From Dictyostelium firmibasis (Eukaryota; Evosea; Eumycetozoa; Dictyosteliales; Dictyosteliaceae), in NCBI GenBank assembly GCA_036169595.1, contig CM069765.1, forward strand, positions 2,526,001 to 2,590,000: 64,000 nt of DNA, read 5' to 3'. Both the position numbers and the translations under genes were made by a program. This document shows positions 44,429-58,707 of the stretch, piece by piece; positions within the stretch are counted from its first letter, which is position 1; the number at the start of each line of letters is the position of its first letter. The notes beneath the pieces are model-generated. The model was not told the origin of the DNA and did not search any database. It was given only the letters and a program-made list of their open reading frames with translations.

Positions 44429-44774
44429 TTAGGAATTTTTTAATTAAAAAAAACCTTTTTAAAAGTAATAAGTCAATAAAATATCTTTTGGAAATTTTTT
44501 AACAATGAAAAAATAAATAAAAAAAAAAAATTAATTAATTGTTATTTTAAAAGAATTGCTTAAAAAAGAATTTTTTTATTTATGTTTGGATGTGTCTATT
44601 TAAAATTGAATAAACAAAATGTAAAATAAAAATTTTGGTAATATTTATTTATTTTTTAATTATTTTTATTTTTATTTTTTTTTTTATTTTATTTTTTATT
44701 TTTTATTTTTTATTTTTTTTTTTATGTATTATTATTTTTATAATTATTATTATTGTTATTATTATTATTATTAA

Positions 44775-44811
<37 letters not shown>

Positions 44812-44998
44812 TTTATATTCAAGGTACCAATACTAAATAATATTTATAATTTTAAAAATAAATTATTTGAATAAAAAGAGTTTTCCAATGAATAAAATTT
44901 TAAAATATGGTGTTTTTACAGATTTAAAGACTATTATTAAATTTTATTTATAATTGTGTAAACAATCAAAAACAAAAATAATTTTATGGTTAAATAAA

Positions 44999-45036
<38 letters not shown>

Positions 45037-45820
45037 AATGAGATAAACTTTAGTTTAGTGAGTAACACTTCCTTTAAAAAAAAAAAAAAATTAAAATTAT
45101 TTCATTCAAAAAAGGGGGTACTATTGTTTTTTTTTTTTTTTTTTTTTTTTTTTGCTTGTAAAAGATGTGTTTGTCGAAAAAAAAGGAACAATGCAAAGAT
45201 TTTGAAAAAAAAAAAAAAACAAATTTTTTTGAATAACTACAATAAATAAAACAATAATTAATAATATTAAAAAACACACACCAAACATAAATACACACAC
45301 TATGAATACACACACCAAAAACACATCATATACCAAATTTATTGATAATGATAGAAAATAGTAATGTTTATAGCTTATGGGCATTATTCATCTAAAAAAT
45401 ATTTATAAATATTATATTGTATCATAAAAAAATAATAAGATTTGGTAACCTTTTTTAGTTAATTAAAATAATATGGAACATTAATGGTGCTATTTTTAAT
45501 TAATTGTTACTGTCTTTTCAAATTTAGTTGTATAACAGTAAAAAAAAAGAAAAATTTGAATTAATTTAAAAAATATTTGGTATATAGTATGGGCGATATA
45601 TAAATTTTTAATGAATTATAAACAATGAAAAGCTATTTATATATTTTTTTATTATTTTTTTTTTTATTAATAATCACATTGCTCAAGATAAATCTGAGTG
45701 TTTTTATTTTTTTTTTTATTTTATTTTTATTTTTTTATTTATTTAATTTATACAATTTTTTTTATATTTTTTTACAATTTTTTTTTGTTTTGTTTCTCTC
45801 TCATAGTAGTGTGTGTGTGT

Positions 45821-45872
<52 letters not shown>

Positions 45873-46452
45873 GAAAGTGAGTGTGTTTGTCAATGAGTTT
45901 TTTTTTAATTCAACTATCAACAATGCAAAGAAAACACTACAATATGTAAATACCCCACACTAAATTTCATAGAATCAACACACTACCTAAACGAAAAGAC
46001 ACTTACATTAATATAATAATTATGATAAAATTTACTTTTCAAAAAGTGCAAGAGTGTGAGCTTGTCAATAAAAATAATAAAAAAAAAAAATAAAAAAATA
46101 ATATTTTAAATGAACAAAATTTAAATAATTTTTTTTATTCATAGAATATGTTAATTTTTATTGATAATTTTGGGTATTTTATTGCTGTAGTTAGCCATTA
46201 ATCAAAAAAAAAAAAAAAAAAAAAAGAAACACAATTTTTAGATCAAAACTTTTTTTTTTAATGATTCAGCTATGAAAGGTCACATTACCTTTAAAAAAAA
46301 AAATTTTTATATTTTTATTTTATATTAATTAGATTTATTTACCAAAAAAATAAATAAATAAAAAAAAATAAAAAAGTCTATTTTTAGAAATTAACAAATA
46401 ATTTTAATTATTTATATTTATATAAATATTTTTTTGATTTTTTTTTTTTTTT

Positions 46453-46488
<36 letters not shown>

Positions 46489-46627
46489 TCGAATTTTATC
46501 ACAAAAAAATGAAATTAAAATGATTATTACTTATTTATATTTAATTAAAAATATTCCTTTTTTTAGAAATAATTATTAATATTTAATTCAAACTACAAAT
46601 AAAACCAGTTTTTTTTTTTTTTTTTTT

Positions 46628-46666
<39 letters not shown>

Positions 46667-46852
46667 TTTTGTTTTTTTTTTTTTTTTTTTTAGCATCGAG
46701 GTGGTTGTTATTATTTAATTTTTTTATTTTTTTTTTTTATTTTTATTTTTTAATACCTTTTATCACTTAATTATTTACTACTTCTTTCAAATCGATAAAT
46801 TGAATCAATTATTATAAATTTTTTTTTTTCCTTAGAATAATATAGAAATTAA
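44429..46852. other. 2.4-kb divergent intergenic region
   Basis: Upstream region of the NlpC/P60-like gene (left) and the aspartic protease (right). It contains TTA/ATT repeats at 44740-44815, many A/T runs, an ACAC-rich patch at 45274-45330, the GT microsatellite at 45809-45871 and very long T runs at 46440-46690. No supported gene; all open frames are translations of simple sequence. Confidence 0.6.
45809..45871 (+). repeat. (GT)n microsatellite
   Basis: About 31 GT dinucleotides with one GG interruption. Dinucleotide GT runs of this length stand out in a genome dominated by A/T and trinucleotide repeats. Confidence 0.92.
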
Positions 46853-49644
<2,792 letters not shown>

Positions 49645-49949
49645 TAAAATAAAATCTTTTCTTTTTTTTTTACTTTTTTTTGTAACAAAAAAAAAAAAAA
49701 ACTACAGATTTTGAACTCAACTATTATCTTATGTTATTGGTGTTATTATTGAGATCAAAGTTTGTCTAACAAAAAAAATGGAAAAAAAAAAAAATGAAAA
49801 AATTTTTCACCTTTTTTTTTTTAATTTTTTTTTTTAATTTTTAATTTTTTTTTTTTTGTGATTTCTTTGTCGTTTTTGTTATTATTTTTTTTTTTTAAAA
49901 AGAGTTTTGTATATTATTACTATTAAAATAATAAATAATAAATAAAAAA
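49645..49949. other. Short intergenic region
   Basis: 3' flank of the protease and promoter of DRG2; A/T runs only. Confidence 0.6.
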
Positions 49950-51278
49950 ATGGGTATTTTAGAAAAAATTAAAGATATTGAGGCAGAAATGGCCCGTACA
50001 CAAAAGAATAAAGCAACAGAGCATCATTTAGGTTTACTTAAAGCAAAGTTGGCACGTTTAAGACAACAACTTTTGGATCCCCCCAAATCATCAGGTAAAG
50101 GTGGAGATGGTTTTGAGGTATTGAAATCAGGTGATGCAAGAGTTGCCTTAATTGGTTTCCCATCAGTTGGTAAAAGTACAATCTTAACTAAACTTACAGA
50201 AACAAAATCATTGGCTGCTGCCTATGAATTCACTACACTTACTTGTATTCCTGGTGTAATTCAACACAAAGGTGCAAGAATTCAATTATTAGATACACCA
50301 GGTATTATTGAAGGTGCTTCACAAGGTAGAGGTAGAGGTAGACAAGTTATTGCTGTTGCAAGAACTGCTGTATGTATTTTTTTCTATTTTGTTTTTGGTT
50401 GTTTATTTTCTCTTTCTTTACCTTTTTTTTTTTCTTTTTTTTAAAACAAATCATTAAACAAATATTTTCTTTTTATTTTTAGGATTTAATTTTAATGATG
50501 TTAGATGCAAATAAAGGTGAAATTCAAAAAAGATTATTACAAGAAGAGTTAGAATCAATTGGTATTCGTTTAAATGCACAACCACCAAATATATATTTTA
50601 AATTAAAGAGTGCAGGTGGTGTAAATTTAACAGCTACTCAAACCCTTACAAAAATTACAGAGAAATTAGCAAAATCAATTTTACATGAATATAAAATTTT
50701 TAATTGTGATTTAGTTATACGTTGTGATCCAACTGTTGATGAATTAATTGATGCAATTGAAGGTAGACGTTCATATATTAGATGTCTTTATGTAAGTATA
50801 TATGATTCATATATATTTGTTTTTTTGATTATTTTTATTATTTTTTGACTATAGATCATTAATTTATGTTCATCATTGTGCACGCGTATTTTTTTTTATT
50901 TTTGTTTTTTAGGTTTATAATAAAATGGATCATATGTCAATGGAAGATGTTGATAGACTATCAAGACAACCAAATTCAGTTGTAATTAGTTGTAATATGA
51001 ATTTGAACTTAGATTTCTTATTGGATAAAATTTGGGATTACTTAAATTTAGTTCGTGTTTACACAAAATTAAGAGGTGCTTCACCAGATTTTAATGATGC
51101 AATCATTCTTAGAGACGGTGCTACAATGGAGGATATTTGTAGATTTTTGCATAAGGAATTGGTTTCTCAATTCAAGTATGGTATTGTTTGGGGCGTTAGT
51201 GCAAAGCATTGCCCTCAACGTGTTGGTATCTCCCATGTTTTAGAAGATGAGGATGTAATTCAAATTGTTAAAAAATAA
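49950..51278 (+). CDS. drg2: DRG2-type developmentally regulated GTP-binding protein (3 exons)
   Basis: Exons are 49950-50369, 50483-50791 and 50913-51278, giving 364 aa, the same length as human DRG2. It starts [20 protein letters not shown] as DRG2 does (DRG1 differs). GTPase motifs: GFPSVGKST (G1, near 72), [10 protein letters not shown] (G2), DTPG (G3) and YNKMD (G4, at the exon 3 start). The C-terminal TGS domain ends with [17 protein letters not shown] proteins bind ribosomes through a DFRP partner and help translation. The [15 protein letters not shown] segment is also typical of the Obg/DRG fold. Introns are phase 0 with consensus ends. Very secure. Confidence 0.95.
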
Positions 51279-51493
51279 ATTTTTAAAAAAAAAAAAAAAA
51301 AACCTTATAAAAATCAAACAAAAATAACCAAAAACCATTTCCATTATTTTTTTTTAAAATCTAATTATTTTAATTCATAATTTATAATTTTGTTTTAATT
51401 TTGATAAATAGTAGGGATGGTTTTTTTTTTTATTTTTTATTTTTTTTTTTTTGAAGATTGTTATTAATATTTTTATAGTTTTTTTTTTGGAAT

Positions 51494-54400
51494 CTAAAAG
51501 AGTTTGGCGTCTTGTTTTTTATTTTTTTGCTTCCATGCTGGTAATTTAATGTATTCAGCACGAGTCATGCCCAAAACTTTTGAAAATTCTTCATCACTTA
51601 AATAGATTTCTAATTTACTTGGATCAACATCGATTTTATTGGTTTTGAAATTCTTTAACTCCTCATAAGTAAAGGTTCCAACGACTTCTGTTGGCATTGA
51701 TGTGACTGCGGCTGGTGCAACAACTGGTGATGAAGTTGGAACTGGGACTGAGGTGGTTGGTTTATTGTTTACAACAGATGGGGATTTTGATAAGGTTGGT
51801 TTGACTGGAGTTCCTGTTGAAGGTGTTGTAGTTGGTGATGGTCCACCATTGGCAATTTCAGATAATTTTTCATTAGATCTTGAATTCTTTAAAACTGAAC
51901 GGAAATTAAATGTACCTGATTCTTCGGATGTAGGTGTTGTTGGTGTTGTTGTTGTTTCAATTTTACTTGATGAGGTGGTTTTCTTTAATACAACATCAGC
52001 TGGATTGATTTTGGCACCTCCAAAAATATCAATACCTCCAACTGGTTTATACTCTGGTTTATACTCTACTTTTGGTGTTGGATTTTCTTCAACTGGTTCT
52101 GGTTGTTTTTCCTCCTCTTTAGTTTCTGCTTTGGTTTCTTCAGATTTTGGTTCTTCTTCAGATTTTGGTTCTTCTTCGGTTTCTGGTTTAGTTTCAACCT
52201 TGTTAACCTTTAAAGATGATGCTTTTTTAGATGGTCTTGAAAGTGTTGGCTATAATTGATTCAATAAGCAATGATGAAACAGGGTATTAATATTATTGTA
52301 ACAAAAAAAAAAATACTTTAATAATCACTTACATGAGATAATGGACGAATTTCAGCTTCATCAGCATTCTTTTTGTCAGAATCTTCAGCAACTTGTTTTT
52401 GTTCGGCTTGTTCAGAGCTAGCTTTTTTCTTTTCTTCTTCTTCGGCTGCTTTCTTTACTTGTTCTTCTTGTTCTAATAATTTCTTTGCCTCTGCTTTCTT
52501 TTCGTCTTCCTCATCAGCCAATCTTTTGGCTTCTGCTGCTTTCTTCTCAGCATCCTCAGCTGCCAATCTCTTCTTTTCGGCCTCTGCTGCTAATCTGTCT
52601 TCCTCTGCTTTCTTTGATTCAGCCTCTTTCTTGGCTTTCTCTTCATCTGCCAATCTCTTCTTTTCAGCCTCGGCTGCTAATCTATCTTCTTCTGCTTTTT
52701 TATCATCTGCTGCTTTTTTATCATCTGCTGCCTTTTTATCATCTGCTGCCTTTTTATCATCTGCTGCCTTTTTATCATCTGCTGCCTTTTTATCATCGGC
52801 TGCCTTTTTATCATCTGCTGCTTTCTTAGCATCTGCTAATTTCTTGGCTTCGGCTTCTTCGGATGCCTTTTTATCATCAGCTGCTTTCTTAGCATCTGCT
52901 AATTTCTTGGCTTCCTCTTTCTCGGCTGCTTTTTTGGCGTCAGCAACTTTCTTGGCTTCTTCTTCAGAAGCTTTTTTGGCGTCAGCAGCTTTCTTGGCTT
53001 CTTCTGCATCAGCCACTTTTTTAGCATCGGCTACTTTCTTGGCCTCTTCTGCGTCAGCAGCTTTTTTGGCTTCTGCAACTTTTTTGGCCTCTGCGTCAGC
53101 AGCTTTTTTGGCTTCTGCGTCGGCAGCTTTTTTGGCTTCTGCAGCTTTTTTAGAGGCCTCAACAACTCTTAACTTTTCAACTTCTTGAGCTTCTTTTTTC
53201 TTTTGTTTTTCTTGGTCAGCCAATTTCATTTTCTCAGCGGCTTCTTGTGCAGCTTTTTGTTTTTTAGCTTCATCTTCTTTGGAAACTGCTGGTGTGGTGG
53301 TTGTTGTTGCTGGTTGTTTAACTTTTCTTTGTTTTGGATCGTTAATTTGTTTTAGGAGACCTTCGATATCATCGTTTGATTTATTTGAAGTTGATGGTTT
53401 CTTTTTATTTTGTTTCTTTTTAGATTGAGTTGGTGTTGGTTTAGTTGTAGTGGTAGTGGTAGTGGTTGAAGCAGTTGATTCAGTGGTTAACTCAGTAGTT
53501 GGTTGATTTTCAACTGGAATAACGGCGCTAGTATTTGATGGTGGAGCTTGAATACCAAATGTTGGTTCAATAATTGTGAAACCAGTAGATTTATTTTTGT
53601 TTGTTTGTTGTTTTGGTGATTTCTTATCAGTTGGTTTTTTAGTTTCGCCAACAGATTTAACTTGATCGATGGTTGTTGATGGTTGTTGTTGTTGTTGTTG
53701 TTTATTCTTTTTTGGAACAACATATTGTTGTTTTTGTTCAATTTTTGGTGATGATTTAATTCCAATCCTTTTAATTTCAGAAACAACTGGTTTTGATTGC
53801 TCTTCTTTTATTGATGTTGTTGCTGGTTTTTCTGTAGTTGTAGTTGTTTGAGTTGTTGGTGAGTATTCTTGGATTGGAGTTTGTGGTGTTACAGACTCGG
53901 AAGTATTTGATGAAACGATAGCTGGTGAACCGGATTTACTTGCGCTCTTTTTATTTTTCTTTGGTTTTGTAACTTTAATGAACTTTGTTCTTAATCTAAT
54001 GACATCCTCATTATCGATTTTGAATTGTTCATCATTGAAACTTGATGGCTCACTAATTTCGAATCCACTTAATTGAGTACTATGCTTTCTCTTTGCTACT
54101 TTTTTACCATTTTGTTTCTTTGATTGAGTTGATGGTGATGATATTTCAGCATCATTAATATCATTTGCTTGAATATTAGTGGTAGTGTTGGTAGTAGTGG
54201 TAATAGTAGAATGTGTTGGTTTTGATACTTCAACTTCTTTATTGTTACCTGATTTTTGGTTGGTGGTAGTGGCAGTGGCAGTGGCAGCAGCAGCAGCAGC
54301 AGCAGCATCAGCTTTTTCTTTTTCCTTCTCCTCTTTGTCTAATTGTTGTTGTTTTTTTTTATCTTCCTCTTCTTGTAGTTTTCTCTTTGTATCCTCTTCT

Positions 54401-54651
54401 TTTTGTTTTTTCTTTTGTTCTTGTTCCAATTTCTCTTGTTTTATCTTTGCCTCAGCTTCTTCTTTTGCTCTGATCACAGCTTGTTCCTTTTGTAATTTTT
54501 CCTCTTTAATCTTTCTAAATCCTTCTTGTCTAACTCTTTCTGCCTCAACTTTTAATGCTCTAGTGTTATCTTTAAATTCTTCTGGCTCTTGAATTGTAAA
54601 TGTTGATACAACCTTTTTATGAGCTGTTGGTTTTTTACCTCCTTTAGTCAT
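51494..54651 (-). CDS. Villin-headpiece protein with long Ala/Lys/Glu coiled region (2 exons)
   Basis: Exons are 54651-52333 and 52249-51494, giving 1024 aa. The last 67 residues are a villin headpiece: [28 protein letters not shown], then [18 protein letters not shown] and a terminal LF, containing the conserved hydrophobic core and the basic actin-binding tail. The headpiece binds F-actin in its family. There are no gelsolin repeats. Instead the protein has Lys/Glu-rich helical stretches (20-120), Thr/Gln/Pro-rich linkers with repeated short motifs ([33 protein letters not shown]), and a long charged Ala-rich coiled region (about 430-760) containing eight ADDKKA units. The exon 2 part has [15 protein letters not shown] before the headpiece. 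Probably an actin-binding linker or cytoskeletal scaffold; the paralogue name is not clear. Confidence 0.85.
52690..52830. repeat. 18-bp tandem repeat encoding ADDKKA in the villin-headpiece gene
   Basis: About eight units of TCATCTGCTGCCTTTTTA, read on the minus strand as Lys-Lys-Ala-Ala-Asp-Asp. The units differ at a few synonymous positions, so the repeat arose at DNA level and has begun to diverge. Confidence 0.9.
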
Positions 54652-55154
54652 CGTATGGTTTTTTTTTTTTTTTTTTAATATTATTTTAAAATAATAAAAA
54701 TAAAATAAAACTAAAAATAATAATAAAAAAAATATATAAAATAAAAACTTAAAAATAATTAATAAAAATAAAAAAATAAAAAATAAAAAAAATTTTGATT
54801 TTCAATTTTAAAAAAAAAATTTTAATTTAAAAAAAAAAAAAAACAATAAAAAAATAAAAAAAAAATAAAAATAAAAAAATCCTATTCAAGTAATTGAATC
54901 AAAAAATTAAGACGAAGGAAAATTCGAAATAAAAATATTTTTAAATAGATAAAACAAATAAAAAATATATATTATATTTATTTTTTTATACATATAAAAA
55001 TTAAATAATTATTGAGAATAATAAAAAATAAATTAAATCAATTTATAAATTGGGTGGAAAAAAAAAAAAAAAAAAAAAAAAATTTGTTGCGTTGTAAAGT
55101 TTATTGATGTAAATTGTTTTTATTAATAATTTTTTTTTTTTTTTTTTTTGTAAA

Positions 55155-55190
<36 letters not shown>

Positions 55191-55665
55191 AATTTTTTAT
55201 TTTGTTTTTATTTGGTAATTTTTTTATTTTTTCCTCTTTTCCTATTTAAGTTTTATTTATTGTACACTCCCTATCAATAATTCATAAAGTGAGCGATGTC
55301 AAAATTTTGAGAAAAAACTAAAAAAAAAAAAATTTTTATTAGTGGAAATGATTGAAAAAAAAAAAGAAATTCATTGAAAATAAAATGAAAATTAAGAAAA
55401 ACGAAAACACAAATTTTATGGTCAAAAAGTCTGAAAAATGAAAAATGCGAAAATGATTAAATTAAATTAAAAAATAAACTTCTATAAATAAAAAAAAATT
55501 AAATTAAATTTTTAATATTCAAAAATAATAAATATTATATATTTATATTTAAAACAAATAAATTACTTATTAAATACAAATAATAATAATAATAAAAAAA
55601 AAAAAAAATAAAAAAAATTTCAAATTAATTTTTATTTAAATAATATCATATAAAAAAAAAAAAAA
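54652..55665. other. Divergent intergenic region
   Basis: Shared upstream region of the villin-headpiece gene and the small heat-shock gene. A/T runs dominate. The patch 55270-55450 contains GAAAA-type repeats (for example GAAAATTAAGAAAAACGAAAA), vaguely like heat-shock-element half sites (GAA), but no perfect alternating nGAAnnTTCn array. Confidence 0.5.
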
Positions 55666-56130
55666 ATGTCTTGTTCAATAATTTTACCAAATTTAATTAA
55701 TTTTATAAATAATGATAATAATAATATTTTTGAAAAAAATAATGAAGTTCAAAAACAAGAAAATAAATTAAATCAAGTCAATTTATTAAATTCTATTTTG
55801 GAATCAAAATTTACATCATTAAATCCAAAATTAAAAATTCAAGAAACTTTTTATCAATATCAAATTAAAGCATTAATTCCATCAAATTTTAATAAAGAAG
55901 AAGTTAGTGTTAATATAAAAAGTAATCGTTTAATAATTTCAGCATTAAAAGAAATAAAAGTTGAAAATGAACAAGAAAAAACTAAATTAACAAAGTATCA
56001 AAAAACAATTAATATAAGTAATAAAAATTTAGATTTTTCAACAATTAAAGCTCAATTTAAAGAAAATATACTCACAATAACAATTTTAAAACATTCCATA
56101 GAAAATGAAATCAATATTAAAATTGAATAA
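55666..56130 (+). CDS. Small heat-shock protein (HSP20/alpha-crystallin type)
   Basis: Single exon, 154 aa. After an Asn-rich N-terminal region, the alpha-crystallin-like domain covers about residues 63-150: YQYQIKALIPSNFNKEEVSV, then NIKSNRLIISALKE and the final IKAQFKENILTITIL, which carries the conserved A-x-F-x-x-G/N-x-L-x-I pattern. Asn replaces the usual Gly in that motif. These proteins bind unfolding proteins without ATP and form oligomers. Dictyostelium has a family of such short, Asn-rich Hsp20 proteins (hspG group); this one looks related, but I cannot say which. Confidence 0.85.
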   Translation: MSCSIILPNLINFINNDNNNIFEKNNEVQKQENKLNQVNLLNSILESKFTSLNPKLKIQETFYQYQIKALIPSNFNKEEVSVNIKSNRLIISALKEIKVENEQEKTKLTKYQKTINISNKNLDFSTIKAQFKENILTITILKHSIENEINIKIE

Positions 56131-56275
56131 TTGAAAAATAAAAAAAAAAAATAAATATAGAAAATAATAAAATATTGTAATATAATTAAAAAATTAAATC
56201 ATCTTTAAACTCTTTTTTTCTTTTTTTTTTTTTTTTTTATTATTTTTTTGTAGTACTTGGTTTTTAAAATTAAAA

Positions 56276-56608
56276 TTAAGGGACAAGGATAGTTTTATAG
56301 AATTCATTGACAAATAATTTGAATAAAACAATTAGATAGCCATCTCTCTTGTTTAAGCTTATTATATAACCTTTAATAGGAGATTTATTATTTTTAAAAA
56401 TAAAAATTTTTTTACAAAAAACTATAGAAATAAAAAAAAAAATTCTTGAAATGATTAAACCTGCTAACATAATATAAATGAAACATTTGATTTGGATTTT
56501 TTTTTCCTTTAAAGATTGTCGTCTTCTTTTCCACCAAAAACAATCACTACAGCCTGAATTTAAAAGAATGGTTAAGTTTAATAGTAAAAATAAAATAAAA
56601 TAAAAAGG

Positions 56609-56611
<3 letters not shown>
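56276..56611 (-). CDS. Possible small membrane protein of unknown function
   Basis: A frame of 111 aa starts at ATG 56609-56611 directly after a poly-T/poly-A stretch. The peptide has an N-terminal hydrophobic segment (MPFYFILFLLLNLTILLNSG), a basic Cys/Trp segment (CSDCFWWKRRRQSLKEKK), a second hydrophobic segment (CFIYIMLAGLIISRIFFFIS) and a mixed C-terminus (SLNKRDGYLIVLFKLFVNEF). Composition is richer in G/C than neighbouring intergenic DNA, which supports coding. No family is recognised. It could also be a relic or carry unseen introns. Confidence 0.4.
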
Positions 56612-56646
<35 letters not shown>

Positions 56647-56700
56647 TCGATACAATTAAAATATACAAAACACATAACTAAATATGCATTTTTTAAGTGA

Positions 56701-56804
<104 letters not shown>

Positions 56805-56851
56805 TTTATATAACGCCTATATCTTTTAAATAAATAGGTATATAATGATAA

Positions 56852-57870
56852 CTATTGATCGTTTTCACCAATCAAATTATCATTTATAATAATTTGATCA
56901 GTATAATTATCATTATAGTTATTGTTATAATTACTATTATTATTACTACTATTATTGGTAATATTGTTATCATTATTTAAAGTTTGATAACCTTTTACCT
57001 TTGGTTTACGATAAAGAATATAATGTTGAATTATAAATAATATATCAAAAGCTATACTAAGTAAAGATAAACCTAATTTTACTGGATCACCAGTGAAAAT
57101 ACTCCAATTACCAGAATCTGCTACATCTAAAAACATTTGTAATAAAGAGAGTACACCACCACTAAAATCCAATAAAACATTATGTACACTCCAACCACTT
57201 GTTGATTTATTTTTAAAGTTCAAATAAGCTTGAGGTATATACTTTATAAATGTAATAAACAGTTTAACGTAAGAATAATAGTTGATTACCCATAACCATG
57301 TGAAAACTTTTGAGAAACCTAAAATAGTCATCACTATTAATGATATCCAAATCAATATAGCTAATCCAATTCCCATCTTTGAATTCTTTTGACCGCCTCT
57401 GTCATATATAAAACATTGTACAATCGTTATTACTGTCAATACAAATCCATGAAGTGCAAATGCTATATCACTCTGTTGTACAGGTATTGGTGGTCCATGT
57501 ATATCATAATATTCATTCTTTACAATTCTATCAAAATAAAGTACACAATTAAATACTGAATAGCATGCATATCCAGTTATATTAAATAATAAAAAATCAA
57601 ATGATAAACCTATAACGCTAATAATAAATAAAAAGATGAAATTAATTATAAATCTAGAGTTTTTTTTTTTTTTTTCATTTTTTCTTTTTTGAATTATAAA
57701 AAAAAAAAATAATAAAATGAAATAAAAAACGAAAGATTATTTAAATTAAAATGTTGATTATTTTACCTTTTTTTTCTAAAATTTAATATAACTTGAGGAT
57801 AAAATGAAAGACTCCAACATGCAAAATATATCCATCCAATTATAGTTGAAATGATGGATAACGTTGTCAT
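56852..57870 (-). CDS. ctns: Cystinosin homologue, lysosomal cystine transporter (2 exons)
   Basis: Exons are 57870-57767 and 57617-56852, giving 289 aa. The protein belongs to the PQ-loop (SWEET/MTN3-like) family with seven membrane helices. The first PQ-loop is [20 protein letters not shown] (rebuilt across the intron), followed by [20 protein letters not shown]. The second is [20 protein letters not shown] followed by [20 protein letters not shown]. The segment [15 protein letters not shown] also matches cystinosin. It exports cystine from lysosomes with protons. Compared with human cystinosin (367 aa) the glycosylated luminal N-terminus is missing; the C-terminus is Asn-rich and has no clear GYDQL-type sorting signal. 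Functional call is strong. Confidence 0.92.
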
Positions 57871-58707
57871 ATTATTGAATATATATGTATATGTATAATA
57901 TTTTAAGAGCTCTATATGGTGATAACATATGAGATTAAAAAAAAATATGACAAAAAATTACCCAGGATTGTAAATTTTTTTCTAATTTTTTTTGTTTTTT
58001 TTTTAACAATGCATGCAATCCTAAAAAATAAAAAAATAAAAAATAAAAAAAAAATAAAAAAAAAAATAAAATAAAAAAATAAAATAAAATTTTTAAATAA
58101 AAAAGAAAAATATTTTATTGTTCTATTCCATTTATTTATCTTAATCTCCTGAATACTGACATTTTCAAATGTTTATAATAAAAATAAAAATACTTTAACC
58201 TAAAATTATTTGAACAGAACCAAAAAAAAAAAAATCCTTTTTCTTTTTTTTATTTAATAAATAAATTAAATAATATTCTTCCAACCAAATTTTTTTCTTT
58301 TCTTTTTTTTTTTTTGTCTTTTTAAAAATATTGTATTGTACTGAATTCAATAAATTTGTGATTAGTGATCTAATTGTATTAATTTGAATATCTTGGGTGA
58401 GGTAAAAAGCTTTATCACGAATATTTCACAAATATTAAAATTAACTTGACTTAAAGACCCTTTTTCATTTCAAATAAATCATAAATTTATTCTTACTTTT
58501 CTTTGAACTGAGTTGAATAAACTAATATAAATTGGGGTAAATGAAAAGAAAAGAAAACGTATACATTATAAAAAAATAATTTTACATAAATAACTAATTT
58601 TTTTTTTTTTTTTTTTTTGTGTTTCATTATTTCATTTTTTTTTATTTTATTTTATTTTTAATTTATTATTACTATTATTACTATTAATTAATTTTGAATA
58701 AATTCTT
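57871..58707. other. Intergenic region upstream of cystinosin
   Basis: 5' flank of the cystinosin gene and 3' flank of the aquaporin gene. The stretch 58330-58560 is less A/T-biased (includes GGGTGAGGTAAAAAGC and GACTTAAAGACCC) but has stops in all frames within about 25 codons. No gene supported. Confidence 0.55.

Noticed and set aside
51702-52259. 185-codon rightward Gly/Val/Ser-rich frame
   Set aside because: Antisense to exon 2 of the villin-headpiece gene, which has a recognised domain and correct splice site.
52373-53188. 271-codon Ser/Ala/Phe-rich rightward frame
   Set aside because: Mirror of the Ala/Lys/Glu repeats of the villin-headpiece gene on the other strand, with no start context or family similarity.
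54096-54592. Antisense Leu/Pro and Ser/Cys frames over the N-terminal part of the villin-headpiece gene
   Set aside because: Shadows of Thr-, Ala- and Lys-rich codons of the real gene.
55380-55450. GAAAA repeats as a heat-shock element for the small heat-shock gene
   Set aside because: No alternating GAA/TTC units of the required spacing; A-rich DNA gives GAA by chance.
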